From assembly GCA_015055745.1 (NCBI GenBank), contig SVHS01000003.1:1-61654 (forward strand): DNA of 61,654 nucleotides. Reading direction: 5' to 3'. The DNA comes from Clostridiales bacterium. Lineage in GTDB: Bacteria > Bacillota > Clostridia > Christensenellales > UBA1242. The notes under the pieces were generated by a model, which was not told the origin of the DNA, searched no databases, and was given only the letters and a program-made list of their open reading frames with translations. A program made the position numbers and the translations under genes. Positions 16,457 to 25,047 of the stretch are shown here, in pieces (within the stretch, counting starts at the first letter, position 1; every line of letters begins with the position of its first letter).

Positions 16457-17463
16457 TATGCGACTTTTGTAGCAAAGCTCGTATTTACAGCATCATTCCA
16501 ATCTACCACAGCTTTCAATTCACCAGCATTGTCTATGATGTCTAGCATATTGTTCCAAGAAGACTCCTTCAATACAAAGGAAGAAGCATATGCACCAATA
16601 CGGATATAGTTTTTTACAGATGCGAGTATCAAGGCGTCGCTAGTAGTCTCAAAAGATGGCTTCAATGCAGAGATTATCTCAGTATCATTGGCAGTCATGA
16701 GATAATCATAGCCTTTCTTTAATGCACGCATAAATTTATCCAATTTGTCACCATTATTGTTGAGATAACTATTTGTCGCTACAAAGCAAGTATATGGCAC
16801 ATCACTCACTTCATCGCCTAGAGCTGCTACGATATATCCTGTGCCATCTAGCTCGCATTGGCTAGCTGCTGGATCAAACATAGTACAATAATCTCCTGTA
16901 TTAGCTACAAAAGATGATGTGGTGAGGTTAAAAGCGATGGTTGTATCCATGATAGTATCTACAGTATCGCTTAGTTCTGCGCCAGGATTTAGTCCTTTTT
17001 GCTCGAGTATATATTGTAGAGTCATAGCAGGCATTCCACCTTTTCGACCAGCAATGATATGTTTGCCTCGTAGATTTTCCCAGTTAAATGTATCTGCTTC
17101 ATCAGTTCTTCCGACCAAGAATGAACCATCACAAGCAGTGAGCTGAGCAAATATTACAGGCGCGTTTTCCATACCATTGTTTCTCACATATACGCATGAT
17201 TCAGGTCCCATTAGTCCTACATCAGCACTATTTGATATTAGTGACGACATGACAGTGTCACTACCGCCAGCATTGCTCAATTCTATCTCTAGTCCTTCGT
17301 CTTCAAAGTAGCCGTTATTCATAGCTACGTACAGTGGAGCATAAAATAGAGAGTGAGTCACTTCGCTGATACGGATTTTATTGTCATCTTTTTTGCCACA
17401 GCCTGTCATCATGATAGAAAAGACGCTGACAAATATGACAAGTAAAATAGAAATTTTCTTCAT
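16456..17463 (-). CDS. ABC transporter substrate-binding lipoprotein (SsuA/ThiY type)
   Basis: A 335-residue lipoprotein, first gene of the importer operon. A signal peptide ends in the lipobox MMTGC, and the Cys would be acylated outside the membrane. The body is an NMT1/SsuA-type periplasmic-binding fold (HSLFYAPLYVAMNNGYF, then SSLISNSADVGLMGPE). Ligands in this family include sulfonates, taurine, nitrate and thiamine or riboflavin precursors. No TPP or FMN riboswitch is visible upstream, so the ligand remains open. The ribosome site AAAGGAGAA is good. Confidence 0.88.
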   Translation of the reverse strand: MKKISILLVIFVSVFSIMMTGCGKKDDNKIRISEVTHSLFYAPLYVAMNNGYFEDEGLEIELSNAGGSDTVMSSLISNSADVGLMGPESCVYVRNNGMENAPVIFAQLTACDGSFLVGRTDEADTFNWENLRGKHIIAGRKGGMPAMTLQYILEQKGLNPGAELSDTVDTIMDTTIAFNLTTSSFVANTGDYCTMFDPAASQCELDGTGYIVAALGDEVSDVPYTCFVATNSYLNNNGDKLDKFMRALKKGYDYLMTANDTEIISALKPSFETTSDALILASVKNYIRIGAYASSFVLKESSWNNMLDIIDNAGELKAVVDWNDAVNTSFATKVA

Positions 17464-17637
17464 TCGTTCTCCTTTTTAGTATTTTTTCGACTTGATTAGT
17501 CTTGGAAGGTTTATAGTGGTTTAATTCTTCCATAATTTATTGTATGAAATAGACATTTTTTTGTGAAAAAAGCAAAACAAGTACTATTTTACTTGGCAAA
17601 ATTATAATTTCTTGTTATAATGAAGATGAGGTTGAAT

Positions 17638-18189
17638 ATGACTAGAAATGATTACTTTTTCAAAATTTTGTTTGCTATTGAGATAGCATTATTACCTATG
17701 GTGATATTTTCTTATATACTGTTGCCATCATGGACAGTGGGTCTATTTATAGCAGGAGTATTGGTGGCGAAGATATGGCTAGAGTTATTTAAGGAGAAGG
17801 AGAGATTTTCTCATGCGGTGATTATGGCTATAGGCAATATATTGACTATCTCTACATTGACTATTTTATTTACAGTGTATCAATATATCAATATTGTATT
17901 GTGTGTATTTGTAATGATATTTGTAGTGTTGATGAATTTATTAAAGATAGCTATGTTCCATATACATCTTGTAGATACTATCTATGCGGTAGACTATTGT
18001 TATATGTTATTTGAGTGCTTGGCATTGGTGGCTATGATATTTATAGTAGTAAATACATTGGCTACAAATATTGCCTTGATTGCTATACTTATGACAGCAG
18101 TAGTGTCTGTAGTCTATAAAGTTTACTATGCTATTAGATATATGGGCGTATTGAGTGGTATCAAGGAATTGTTTAGAAAAAGAAAATAA
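17638..18189 (+). CDS. Unknown polytopic membrane protein
   Basis: A 183-residue protein with about five or six hydrophobic helices and a basic C-terminus (LFRKRK). I do not recognise the family. The ATG at 17620 lies inside the -10 box (TATAAT 17616-17621), so the later ATG at 17638, preceded by GATGAGG, is the likelier start. It is divergent from the ABC importer operon. Confidence 0.65.
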   Translation: MTRNDYFFKILFAIEIALLPMVIFSYILLPSWTVGLFIAGVLVAKIWLELFKEKERFSHAVIMAIGNILTISTLTILFTVYQYINIVLCVFVMIFVVLMNLLKIAMFHIHLVDTIYAVDYCYMLFECLALVAMIFIVVNTLATNIALIAILMTAVVSVVYKVYYAIRYMGVLSGIKELFRKRK

Positions 18190-18196
18190 TTCACTA

Positions 18197-18225
18197 TTGA
18201 CAAATGGCAATTTTAGTGTTAAAAT
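18197..18225 (+). promoter_or_regulatory. Sigma-A promoter of the 78-aa membrane protein gene
   Basis: TTGACA, 17-bp spacer, TAAAAT, 19 bp before the ATG at 18245. Confidence 0.7.
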
Positions 18226-18244
18226 TGCATCATAGGAGAAGATT

Positions 18245-18481
18245 ATGACTATTTTAGAATTTCTACTTAGATATACAGTTATCACAGGTATCATACTTTG
18301 TATTATAGGTGCATCTATTTGTATGTTGGCTAAGCGTATCACTATGGCGAAGAGGAGACAGGACGTGATAAACAAGCGTGATAGGCTATATTCTACATTA
18401 TTATTGGTAGGATTAGGATTGATTTTGGTCGGTATGATTATTATCGCTCTTCCTATCGAGTCTACATTTTATAGGGGGTAA
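18245..18481 (+). CDS. Small unknown membrane protein, 78 aa
   Basis: Two hydrophobic helices (about residues 8-29 and 48-70) are separated by a basic loop, KRITMAKRRQDVINKRDR. A promoter and the ribosome site TAGGAGAAG support it as a real gene. The stop lies 2 bp before the methyltransferase start, so the two are probably co-transcribed. Function unknown. Confidence 0.6.
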   Translation: MTILEFLLRYTVITGIILCIIGASICMLAKRITMAKRRQDVINKRDRLYSTLLLVGLGLILVGMIIIALPIESTFYRG

Positions 18482-18483
18482 TC

Positions 18484-19092
18484 TTGCAGCATTATTTCAT
18501 AGATAAAGAGCACTCTGATAGTGATTTCTTTGATTTTAATGATAGTGTGTTGGGATATGATTTATGCTTTCGCAGTTGCGATAGCATTTTTTCTAAAAAC
18601 AAGATAGACGACGGTACTAGAGCTTTGCTAGAAGCTATCAGTAAAAAATGCGACCTAAGCGGACATGGCCTTGATTTAGGCTGTGGACTAGGGGTGATAG
18701 CGATAGCATTGATCAAAAAGTATGGAGTGACTTTTGATATGGTGGATATCAATGATACTGCCGTAAAGCTCAGTAAGACCAACCTTATCAAAAATAATGT
18801 CCAGCACAATGCTATAGTTTATAAAAGTGACGGCTTTAGTGAGATAGAGGAGGAGTTTGATTTCATCGTCACCAATCCTCCTATCAAGACAGGTAAACAA
18901 TTATTATTCCAAATGATGATAGACTCATATGCTCATCTAAAAGAAAACGGAATAATGATATTAGTGATCAGAAAAGACCACGGTATGGAGAGCTTGAAAA
19001 AACATTTATTTTCTATTTATAATAATTGCGAAATAATAGATAGGAATAAAGGTTATTACATCTTAAAATGCATCAAAAATAAAAAAGATTAA
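18484..19092 (+). CDS. RsmC-like class I methyltransferase
   Basis: A 202-residue methyltransferase with LDLGCGLGVIAIAL as SAM motif I and VTNPPIKTG as the NPP[IFY] catalytic motif. This pair is typical of small Clostridial proteins related to RsmC, which methylate N2 of guanine in 16S rRNA. The start is TTG at 18484, with an AGGGGG site 6 nt upstream. The long N-terminal half of E. coli RsmC is absent. Confidence 0.8.
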   Translation: MQHYFIDKEHSDSDFFDFNDSVLGYDLCFRSCDSIFSKNKIDDGTRALLEAISKKCDLSGHGLDLGCGLGVIAIALIKKYGVTFDMVDINDTAVKLSKTNLIKNNVQHNAIVYKSDGFSEIEEEFDFIVTNPPIKTGKQLLFQMMIDSYAHLKENGIMILVIRKDHGMESLKKHLFSIYNNCEIIDRNKGYYILKCIKNKKD

Positions 19093-19113
19093 TTATTTTA
19101 TAATTAATTTTTT
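19088..19113 (+). terminator. AT-rich terminator after the methyltransferase
   Basis: Stem ATTAATTAT / ATAATTAAT followed by T7. All-AT stems are weaker, so it may be only partly effective. Confidence 0.5.
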
Positions 19114-19211
19114 TGTTGATTTATTTAATTTGTGAATTTTATTTAAATATTTTATTTTTTTAATTTATTTAAAATTTCACAAAAATTATTTAAATCACAT
19201 ATATAAATTTG

Positions 19212-19241
19212 TTGACAAATTATTATATTTTTCGCTATAAT
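19212..19241 (+). promoter_or_regulatory. Sigma-A promoter of the 164-aa membrane protein gene
   Basis: TTGACA, 18-bp spacer, TATAAT, followed by AAGGAGG before the ATG at 19266. An AT-rich stretch lies upstream and could act as an UP element. Confidence 0.8.
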
Positions 19242-19265
19242 AAATTTAAGAATTAAGGAGGGTAT

Positions 19266-19760
19266 ATGAAAAAATTCTTAAAGAAAAAGCCAGTTATGAT
19301 TACTTTCATCGTGCTAGCAGTATTGATGTTGGTATTCTACATTGGTATGATGGTTCGTCCAGTGGCTTGGTGGATGGATTATTCTTACAAGGGTGAAAAG
19401 GTGACTCAAACTATTACATTCAATAATGACAAGTCTTTGAAGACAAAGATGAAGTCAGAAAACTCTACTTATGAGAATGCTTATAGCGTGTATGTAAAAG
19501 AAGGCTATCTATTTCTTGTAGGCGATAAGGATATGTCTAAAGATGACTACAATGAAGCTACAAAGGCTATCGACGATACATTTGCAGTATCTAAATCAAG
19601 TGCAGTCGCTACTGAAGTAAATGCTTTTAGCATGAAAGTCGGTGATCAAAAATACGTTTGCGTAGGTCAGTATGTATTCGCAGTAGTGGGAGCTATCGTA
19701 GAGGTAGCATTATTAGGTTTTGCTGTGACATCTGTGATCCTTAGCGTAAAAAAGAAATAA
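19266..19760 (+). CDS. Unknown membrane protein with extracellular domain
   Basis: A 164-residue protein. An N-terminal helix follows KKFLKKK, a polar domain of about 100 residues lies in the middle, and a C-terminal helix ends in SVKKK. Both short ends should be cytoplasmic with the domain outside. Codon use is less AT-rich than the island genes. A strong promoter, an excellent ribosome site and a terminator frame it as a monocistronic, well-expressed gene. Family not recognised. Confidence 0.7.
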   Translation: MKKFLKKKPVMITFIVLAVLMLVFYIGMMVRPVAWWMDYSYKGEKVTQTITFNNDKSLKTKMKSENSTYENAYSVYVKEGYLFLVGDKDMSKDDYNEATKAIDDTFAVSKSSAVATEVNAFSMKVGDQKYVCVGQYVFAVVGAIVEVALLGFAVTSVILSVKKK

Positions 19761-19767
19761 TCTAATT

Positions 19768-19794
19768 AAAAAGACATCATCAGATGTCTTTTTT
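19768..19794. terminator. Terminator after the 164-aa membrane protein gene
   Basis: Stem AAAAAGACATC / GATGTCTTTTT with a 4-nt loop and T run. Confidence 0.8.
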
Positions 19795-20058
19795 CTTGCG
19801 TTAAAAGAATAGAAAGTCATTGATACAATAATTTCTATTATTGGTACAAAAAGTGCGAGCAAAGAATGGACAGCTAAGATTGGAAACTCTCACACAGTCA
19901 CAACAACCTACTCTAAAAAAGAATTGAAACATAATTTTATCCTCTCTTTTGTACATACTATGAGACTGATTTGGATTAGGTGATAGCGTATACCAAAATA
20001 TGCTAATTTTTTTAAGAGTAAAATGTGATTTAGTGCATATTATACTATAGAGGTATAT
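19795..20058. other. Intergenic region without a recognisable gene
   Basis: About 260 bp. A frame of some 55 codons is open at roughly 19814-19981 (it contains IGTKSASKEWTAKIGNSHT) but has no plausible start or ribosome site. It could be a gene remnant or chance. The promoter of the next gene probably lies at its right end. Confidence 0.4.
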
Positions 20059-20835
20059 ATGAGAGAGATTGCCCTAGCTACAAGGGTGAAAAATAAAGAT
20101 ATCATAGAGTTTTTGCATGCCAATATCAGAGCGAAGCTGGATTTTTGCAAGACTATAGTGACCAATTATAGTGACAACAATTTTTCTTACTTACTGTTTG
20201 CTTGTGAAGATAATTATATAGAGCCATGCGAGACTATACTTAAAGAAATCATTATTGATTACATAGAGGGCATATACAAGGTAAATTTTATCAAAAAGCT
20301 CATCAAAAATCCTCTATGTGACACACTTGCATTCAATGCGTATGTAAAAGTATTGTCTCTGTTTGATAAAGGTACAGATGAGAGCGCATTAAATAAAATC
20401 ATTTTGTTTAATCAGACCTTTTTTATAGATAGTTTTTTAGAGTTTCGCTTATTGCCACTCAAAAACCACTGGAAGAATTTAGCTAATCTCAGCAGTGACA
20501 ATCTGACTCTTTTCAATTCTTCTACCTTTGTAGATATTATTCGTTTTTTGATCAATACCATGGATAATGAAGTGTATAAGGTAAAAGTCATCTGCGATGA
20601 AAATGAAAATTTTAGTATATACAATATGAAGAGTAAAAATGATAAAATCAAGAAAATAGCCGAGTGCCACTCTGCATTGGAGCTTATTACTAATGTGTTA
20701 AATTCTTGTCCAAACTATGTTGATGTGTATCTCACACAAGATATAGATAGTGAGGCAGTGAGCTTTCTGAGCAATGTTTTTTCATCTAGACTCAAAATTT
20801 TTACCAAAAGAGTTGACTTTTGTGATAAATCTTGA
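20059..20835 (+). CDS. Sporulation protein YtxC-like
   Basis: A 258-residue soluble protein whose size, helical middle (YIEGIYKVNFIKKLI) and position just before the thrS leader match the YtxC family, found in spore formers next to thrS. The molecular role of YtxC is not known. The ribosome site AGAGG precedes ATG 20059. The thrS promoter lies inside its last codons. The assignment is moderate and rests partly on position. Confidence 0.6.
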   Translation: MREIALATRVKNKDIIEFLHANIRAKLDFCKTIVTNYSDNNFSYLLFACEDNYIEPCETILKEIIIDYIEGIYKVNFIKKLIKNPLCDTLAFNAYVKVLSLFDKGTDESALNKIILFNQTFFIDSFLEFRLLPLKNHWKNLANLSSDNLTLFNSSTFVDIIRFLINTMDNEVYKVKVICDENENFSIYNMKSKNDKIKKIAECHSALELITNVLNSCPNYVDVYLTQDIDSEAVSFLSNVFSSRLKIFTKRVDFCDKS

Positions 20836-20841
20836 TAATAT
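20813..20841 (+). promoter_or_regulatory. Sigma-A promoter of the T-box transcript
   Basis: TTGACT, 17-bp spacer, TAATAT. It overlaps the 3' end of the ytxC-like gene. Confidence 0.7.
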
Positions 20842-20847
20842 ATAAGC

Positions 20848-21062
20848 ATCTAAATAGATTATTGATTGGACAAGTAGGTTATGAGTCCCTGTTATGAGAG
20901 AGTGCATGCTGGCTGGAATTTGCACATCATACCCATAAGTGAAACCACCAATTAGGTCGACGCAAGTGATATTCTTGCTAATCAAGTGGGTGCTGTACGC
21001 ATCAATTTGGGTGGAACCGCGGTATATATTATCGTCCCTTAGTTTTGCTAAGGGATTTTTTT
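20848..21062 (+). ncRNA. T-box leader (threonyl-tRNA sensing)
   Basis: The 14-nt T-box core, GGTGGAACCGCGGT, is at 21010-21023. It is followed by a terminator stem (TCCCTTA / TAAGGGA) and T7 ending near 21062. Long stem I structure lies upstream. ACC at 20944-20946 is a plausible threonine specifier, but I cannot fold the RNA to prove it. Uncharged tRNA would favour the antiterminator and expression of the TSCPD gene and thrS. Confidence 0.9.
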
Positions 21063-21078
21063 ATGCAAAGGAGGGTGT

Positions 21079-21336
21079 ATGCAATATGTATATAACACAA
21101 AGGGCACGTGTAGTAGCCAGATCATCATCGATATAGATGAGCATAGTAAGATAGAAAATGTCACTTTCATAGGTGGTTGCAATGGCAATACCAAGGGCAT
21201 CAGTCAGCTAGTCAAAGGTATGAATATAGATGATGTAATAGCTAGATTGGAGGGCACAACTTGTGGGTTTAGGTCGACCAGCTGTCCAGACCAGTTAGCC
21301 ACGGCATTGAAACAAATAAAAGAAAAACAAAATTAA
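21079..21336 (+). CDS. TSCPD-domain protein (TIGR03905-like)
   Basis: An 85-residue protein with Cys residues in GGCNGN, TTCGFRSTSCPDQLA, matching the TSCPD domain otherwise found at the end of class II ribonucleotide reductases. The stand-alone family is common in Clostridia and its role is unknown. The start has AAAGGAGGG. It lies between the T-box and thrS, so threonine starvation should induce it too. Its stop codon and following ribosome site recur 83 bp downstream. Confidence 0.8.
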   Translation: MQYVYNTKGTCSSQIIIDIDEHSKIENVTFIGGCNGNTKGISQLVKGMNIDDVIARLEGTTCGFRSTSCPDQLATALKQIKEKQN

Positions 21337-21431
21337 GGAGAAAATTATATCTCGAAAGAGATATAGAATAATCCTAAAATTCGCTTGCTTATATGCAAGC
21401 ATAACACAATCAAATTTAAGGAGAAAATTAT
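21328..21431 (+). repeat. Duplicated stop/ribosome-site segment before thrS
   Basis: CAA-AAT-TAA plus GGAGAAAATTAT (21328-21348) recurs as CAA-ATT-TAA plus GGAGAAAATTAT (21411-21431), 20 of 21 bases identical. Between them lie two hairpins: ATATCTC-GAAA-GAGATAT with a GNRA loop (21347-21364) and GCTTGC-TTATAT-GCAAGC (21383-21400). Either a small insertion at the gene end or a structured spacer. Confidence 0.55.
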
Positions 21432-23205
21432 GGAAAAAGAAGAATTAGAATTATTTAATCAAAAACAAGAAATGTATCGTCACAGCATGAGTCATATTTT
21501 AGCTAAGGCGATAAAAGAGATGTACCCAGGGGTCAAGCTAGCTATCGGGCCAGCTGTAGACAATGGGTTTTATTATGATTTTGACAATTTGACTCTCAAT
21601 CAAGATGATTTTGGCAAAATAGAAGACAAAATGCGAGAGATTATCAATAAAAACGAAGATTTTGTACGCACTGAAGTATCTCGAGATAAGGCTTTGGAAA
21701 TGTTTAAGGACGAGCCTTACAAGACTGAGCTTATCTCAGAGCTATCAGCTGACGCTACTATCACTGTGTACCACACTGGTGAAGATTTTTATGACTTGTG
21801 TCGCGGACCTCATGTCGAGAATACTAAATACCTCAGAGGCTTTAGCTTCAAGATCAATCGTGTGAGTGGTGCCTATTGGAAAGGAAGTGAGAAGAATAAA
21901 ATGCTCACTCGTGTGTATGTATATGGCTTTTTAAATAAAGATGACTTAAAAAATTATATTCACCAGATGGAAGAGGCACTCAAGCGTGACCATAATAAAC
22001 TCGGTAGAGAATTAGGTATCTTTACTACAGCAGATGTCATCGGTCAAGGTTTGCCTATCCTTTTACCAAAAGGTGCTAGGATTATCCAATTATTACAACG
22101 TTTTGTAGAAGATGAGGAACAACGTCGTGGTTGGTTGCTCACTAAGACTCCATTTATGGCGAAGAGTGATCTATACAAGATCTCTGGTCACTGGGATCAT
22201 TATAAAGATGGAATGTTTGTCTTGGGTGATGAAAATAAAGATAAAGAAGTATTTGCTTTGCGTCCTATGACTTGTCCATTCCAATATCAAGCTTATCTAA
22301 ATGAGCCAAGATCATACAAAGATTTGCCACTCAGATACAATGAGACTTCTACTTTGTTTAGAAATGAAGAGAGTGGTGAGATGCATGGACTTATCCGTGT
22401 GCGTCAATTCACTATTTCAGAAGGTCATTTGATGTGTACTCCAGATCAGCTTGAGCAAGAGTTTAAGGGCTGTTTAGAGCTAGCTATCTATATGTTGAAG
22501 ACATTGGGATTATATGAAGATGCATCTTACAGATTTTCTCAGTGGGATCCTAATAATCGCGAAAAATATATCGGTACAAATGAGCAGTGGGAAGAAGCTC
22601 AATCTACAATGAAGAAAATCTTAGACCATTTAGAGATTCCTTACAAGATAGGTATAGGCGAAGCTGCTTTCTATGGACCAAAATTGGATATTCAAATCAA
22701 AAATGTATGGGGCAAAGAAGATACATTGATCACTATTCAAATAGATCAGCTACTAGCAGAGCAATTTGATATGGAATATACAGATAAAGATGGTACTAAA
22801 AAGCGTCCATATATTATCCATAGGACAAGTATAGGTTGCTATGAAAGGACGTTGGCTTACTTGATAGAAAAATTTGCAGGTGCATTCCCAGTATGGCTCA
22901 GTCCAAATCAGGTTAAGATTATCACTGTCAGTGAAAATAATAATGATTATGCTACAGAGGTGGCAAATAGGTTGAAGCTCAAGGGTGTGCGAGTAGAGAC
23001 AGACCTTGACAATGAAAGCGTGGGTAAAAAGATTCGCTCTGCTGTACTTGAGAAAAATCCTTATATTTTAGTGTTGGGAGATAAAGAAATGGCTGAAGGC
23101 ACAGTAGCTGTGCGTAAGCGTGGTAGCAAAGATACAGAGACTATGAGCTATGCTGATTTTGAAAAAGAATTGATGGAAAAAATCACCACAAAATCACTAG
23201 ACTAA
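21430..23205 (+). CDS. thrS: Threonyl-tRNA synthetase lacking the TGS domain
   Basis: Charges tRNA-Thr in the cytoplasm. The 591 aa start at the editing domain (RHSMSHILAKA, with the HxxxH zinc-like motif), so the usual N-terminal TGS domain of about 60 residues is absent. The class II catalytic core follows (FRNEESGEMHGL, RPMTCPFQYQ with the zinc Cys, then FYGPKLDIQ). The C-terminal anticodon domain starts near VWLSPNQVKI. The in-frame ATG at 21385 is too far upstream; ATG 21430 has AAGGAG. Controlled by the T-box. Confidence 0.96.
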   Translation: MEKEELELFNQKQEMYRHSMSHILAKAIKEMYPGVKLAIGPAVDNGFYYDFDNLTLNQDDFGKIEDKMREIINKNEDFVRTEVSRDKALEMFKDEPYKTELISELSADATITVYHTGEDFYDLCRGPHVENTKYLRGFSFKINRVSGAYWKGSEKNKMLTRVYVYGFLNKDDLKNYIHQMEEALKRDHNKLGRELGIFTTADVIGQGLPILLPKGARIIQLLQRFVEDEEQRRGWLLTKTPFMAKSDLYKISGHWDHYKDGMFVLGDENKDKEVFALRPMTCPFQYQAYLNEPRSYKDLPLRYNETSTLFRNEESGEMHGLIRVRQFTISEGHLMCTPDQLEQEFKGCLELAIYMLKTLGLYEDASYRFSQWDPNNREKYIGTNEQWEEAQSTMKKILDHLEIPYKIGIGEAAFYGPKLDIQIKNVWGKEDTLITIQIDQLLAEQFDMEYTDKDGTKKRPYIIHRTSIGCYERTLAYLIEKFAGAFPVWLSPNQVKIITVSENNNDYATEVANRLKLKGVRVETDLDNESVGKKIRSAVLEKNPYILVLGDKEMAEGTVAVRKRGSKDTETMSYADFEKELMEKITTKSLD

Positions 23206-23233
23206 ATAAAAGAAATAAAATTTATAAAAACTG

Positions 23234-23262
23234 TTGACAAATAGAAAAATATTTGATAGAAT
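23234..23262 (+). promoter_or_regulatory. Sigma-A promoter of the infC operon
   Basis: TTGACA, 17-bp spacer, TAGAAT. Confidence 0.8.
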
Positions 23263-23409
23263 GTAGGCGTAAAAGTAGGAGTACCACTTCTCACCTTGTA
23301 GCAAATGAGCGACAATGGTTATAAAATTACGCATACATTTTCATGTAATTTTTTGATAAGTGGGTTCTTTTACGATAAAGATACCCATTTTTTGTGGGCA
23401 GGAGGAGAT
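23263..23409 (+). ncRNA. Ribosomal protein L20 leader (autoregulatory)
   Basis: The segment GAGTACCACTTCTCACC-TTGTAGCAAATGAGCG near 23279-23312 matches the conserved core of the L20 leader of Bacillus infC. A stem (TGGGT / ACCCA) with a T run at 23358-23393 is the terminator. L20 binding would promote premature termination of infC-rpmI-rplT. The frame open from 23305 is this leader and not protein. Confidence 0.85.
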
Positions 23410-23922
23410 TTGAAAGAAACACTTAAAAACGAGCAAATTGTTTTACCTGAGGTGAGACTTATCGGTCCTGACTCTGAGCAGTTGGGCTTGATGAGCAGTG
23501 CCAAGGCACTAGAGGTAGCATCTAGTTACGATTTGGATTTGGTGCTTATCGCACCAGATGCCAAGCCACCAGTCTGTAAAGTCATGGACTATGGCAAATA
23601 CCGTTTTGATGAGCTTAAGAAGCTAAAAGATCAGAAGAAGAGTCAGAAAGTAGCTAAGCTAAAGGAGATGCCTCTCAGCATGACTATCGATGATCATGAC
23701 CTTGAGATCAAGGCAAAGCAAGTATGTAAGTTTTTAGCAGATGGTAGCAAAGTGAAAGTCAATATCCGCATGAAGGGTAGAATGCAAGGTCGCCCTCAAG
23801 TAGGTGTAGATATTATGACTAGGTTTGCTGAGATGTGCGCTAGTGTGGGTCAGGTCGACAAAAAGCCTGAGATCAATGGAAGAAATATCTTTATGTTTTT
23901 AGCGCCTATTTCTAAGAAGTAA
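23410..23922 (+). CDS. infC: Translation initiation factor IF-3
   Basis: Binds the 30S subunit and proofreads start-codon selection. The 170 aa begin at a TTG codon at 23410 with the site CAGGAGGAG; a rare start codon is typical of infC. N-domain [24 protein letters not shown] sequence, the [14 protein letters not shown] linker region and the C-domain MRPKGRM-like [11 protein letters not shown] are visible. First gene of the IF3-L35-L20 operon. Confidence 0.95.
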   Translation: MKETLKNEQIVLPEVRLIGPDSEQLGLMSSAKALEVASSYDLDLVLIAPDAKPPVCKVMDYGKYRFDELKKLKDQKKSQKVAKLKEMPLSMTIDDHDLEIKAKQVCKFLADGSKVKVNIRMKGRMQGRPQVGVDIMTRFAEMCASVGQVDKKPEINGRNIFMFLAPISKK

Positions 23923-23968
23923 AAGGACCTATATTTTTACAAATCATATTTTAAAGGAGAAAACTATT

Positions 23969-24157
23969 ATGCCAAAAATGAAGACAAGAAGAGCTGTCGC
24001 TAAGCGTTTTAGTGAGACAGGTACAGGCAAGATTAAACGCACACATGATGGTAAGGGTCACATTTTGACCAAGAAGTCAAGAAAAAGAAAGAGAAATTTG
24101 AGAAAGATCGGTTATGTTTCTAAACAGTATGAGAAGAACATAAAGGAAATGATTTAG
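23969..24157 (+). CDS. rpmI: Ribosomal protein L35
   Basis: A 62-residue, highly basic 50S protein beginning [14 protein letters not shown]. Ribosome site AAAGGAGAAAA. Sits between infC and rplT as in most Firmicutes. Confidence 0.97.
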   Translation: MPKMKTRRAVAKRFSETGTGKIKRTHDGKGHILTKKSRKRKRNLRKIGYVSKQYEKNIKEMI

Positions 24158-24167
24158 GAGGCACAAG

Positions 24168-24524
24168 ATGAGAATTAAACGTGGTGTAAACGCTGTAAAG
24201 AAGCGTCGTGCGATTTTAAAGCAAGCTAAAGGCTATCGTGGTGCTAAGTCAAAGCTATATAGAGTAGCTCGTGAAGCAGTGATGAAGTCAGGTCAATATG
24301 CATACGTTGGACGTAAGCTAAAGAAGAGAGATATGCGTTCTCTATGGATCACTCGTATCAATGCTGCTTGTAGAGAAAACGGTATCAGCTATAGCCTATT
24401 TATCAACGGACTAAAGAAAGCTAAGATTGAATTGAATAGAAAAGTTTTAGCTGACTTGGCTGTGACAGATAAGACTGCTTTCACAAAGCTTGTTGATTCT
24501 GCAAAGAAAGCTCTAGCAAAATAG
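24168..24524 (+). CDS. rplT: Ribosomal protein L20
   Basis: A 118-residue 50S assembly protein ([20 protein letters not shown] start, then [10 protein letters not shown]). It is also the repressor that acts on the L20 leader of this operon. Ribosome site AGGAGG; a terminator follows. Confidence 0.98.
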   Translation: MRIKRGVNAVKKRRAILKQAKGYRGAKSKLYRVAREAVMKSGQYAYVGRKLKKRDMRSLWITRINAACRENGISYSLFINGLKKAKIELNRKVLADLAVTDKTAFTKLVDSAKKALAK

Positions 24525-24525
24525 T

Positions 24526-24551
24526 AAAAGACTCATAATGAGTCTTTTTTT
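24526..24551. terminator. Terminator of the infC operon
   Basis: Stem AAAAGACTCAT / ATGAGTCTTTT and a T run. Confidence 0.85.
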
Positions 24552-24560
24552 ATCAAAAAC

Positions 24561-24588
24561 TTGACAAATAATGAATATATGATATAAT
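24561..24588 (+). promoter_or_regulatory. Sigma-A promoter of the 140-aa membrane protein gene
   Basis: TTGACA, 16-bp spacer, TATAAT, 19 bp before the ATG at 24608. Confidence 0.75.
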
Positions 24589-24607
24589 GCGAGCAAGAGA
24601 GGTTTAT

Positions 24608-25030
24608 ATGAAAAAGGCAGATTATTCAAAATATAGTACTGAAGAGCTAAAGAAGGAGCTTTATAATGCATCTAGTAAAGAAGCTTTAGGTGCAAATATT
24701 ATAAAATCTAGCATACCTATTACATTGTTATCTGCAGCAGTGATGCTGACAGGATTTGCTACTTCTGCCATGACTTTAGCATTTATTGCTATTGGTATTA
24801 CTATGATAGGCTTTATTGGTTCGGTATTTGGATTTATGACTATGACTAAGAATGCTGATAAAGTTTGTAATATCCAAGCCGAGCAAGCAAATAGAGCTAT
24901 AGAGGCATTAAAATCTCAAGAGAATGTATCATCAAAATCTTATGAGACTGAGACTTCATCAAAGGTAGAAAATACTACAAATACAGAGTCTACATTTGTT
25001 GATGATAAACAAGACGATTATACTCTATAA
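24608..25030 (+). CDS. Unknown small membrane protein, 140 aa
   Basis: A polar start (KADYSKYSTEELKKELYNA) resembles a short helical SHOCT-like region. Two membrane helices follow (about residues 37-82), then a Ser/Thr/Glu-rich tail. The frame extends upstream over the -10 box, so the ATG at 24608 with GAGAGG is preferred. It lies 17 bp before the next unknown gene and is probably co-transcribed with it. Function unknown. Confidence 0.65.
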   Translation: MKKADYSKYSTEELKKELYNASSKEALGANIIKSSIPITLLSAAVMLTGFATSAMTLAFIAIGITMIGFIGSVFGFMTMTKNADKVCNIQAEQANRAIEALKSQENVSSKSYETETSSKVENTTNTESTFVDDKQDDYTL

Positions 25031-25047
25031 TATACATAGGAGAAAGT

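Noticed and set aside
17464..17637. TPP, FMN or other riboswitch before the ABC binding-protein gene
   Set aside because: No conserved riboswitch core is visible; only a short GGAAG/CTTCC inverted repeat.
19814..19981. Possible 55-codon gene
   Set aside because: No start codon with a ribosome site and no recognisable family; kept only as a note on the intergenic region.
23305..23409. 35-residue N-terminal extension of IF-3
   Set aside because: It coincides with the L20 leader and its terminator; IF-3 proteins begin at the TTG at 23410.
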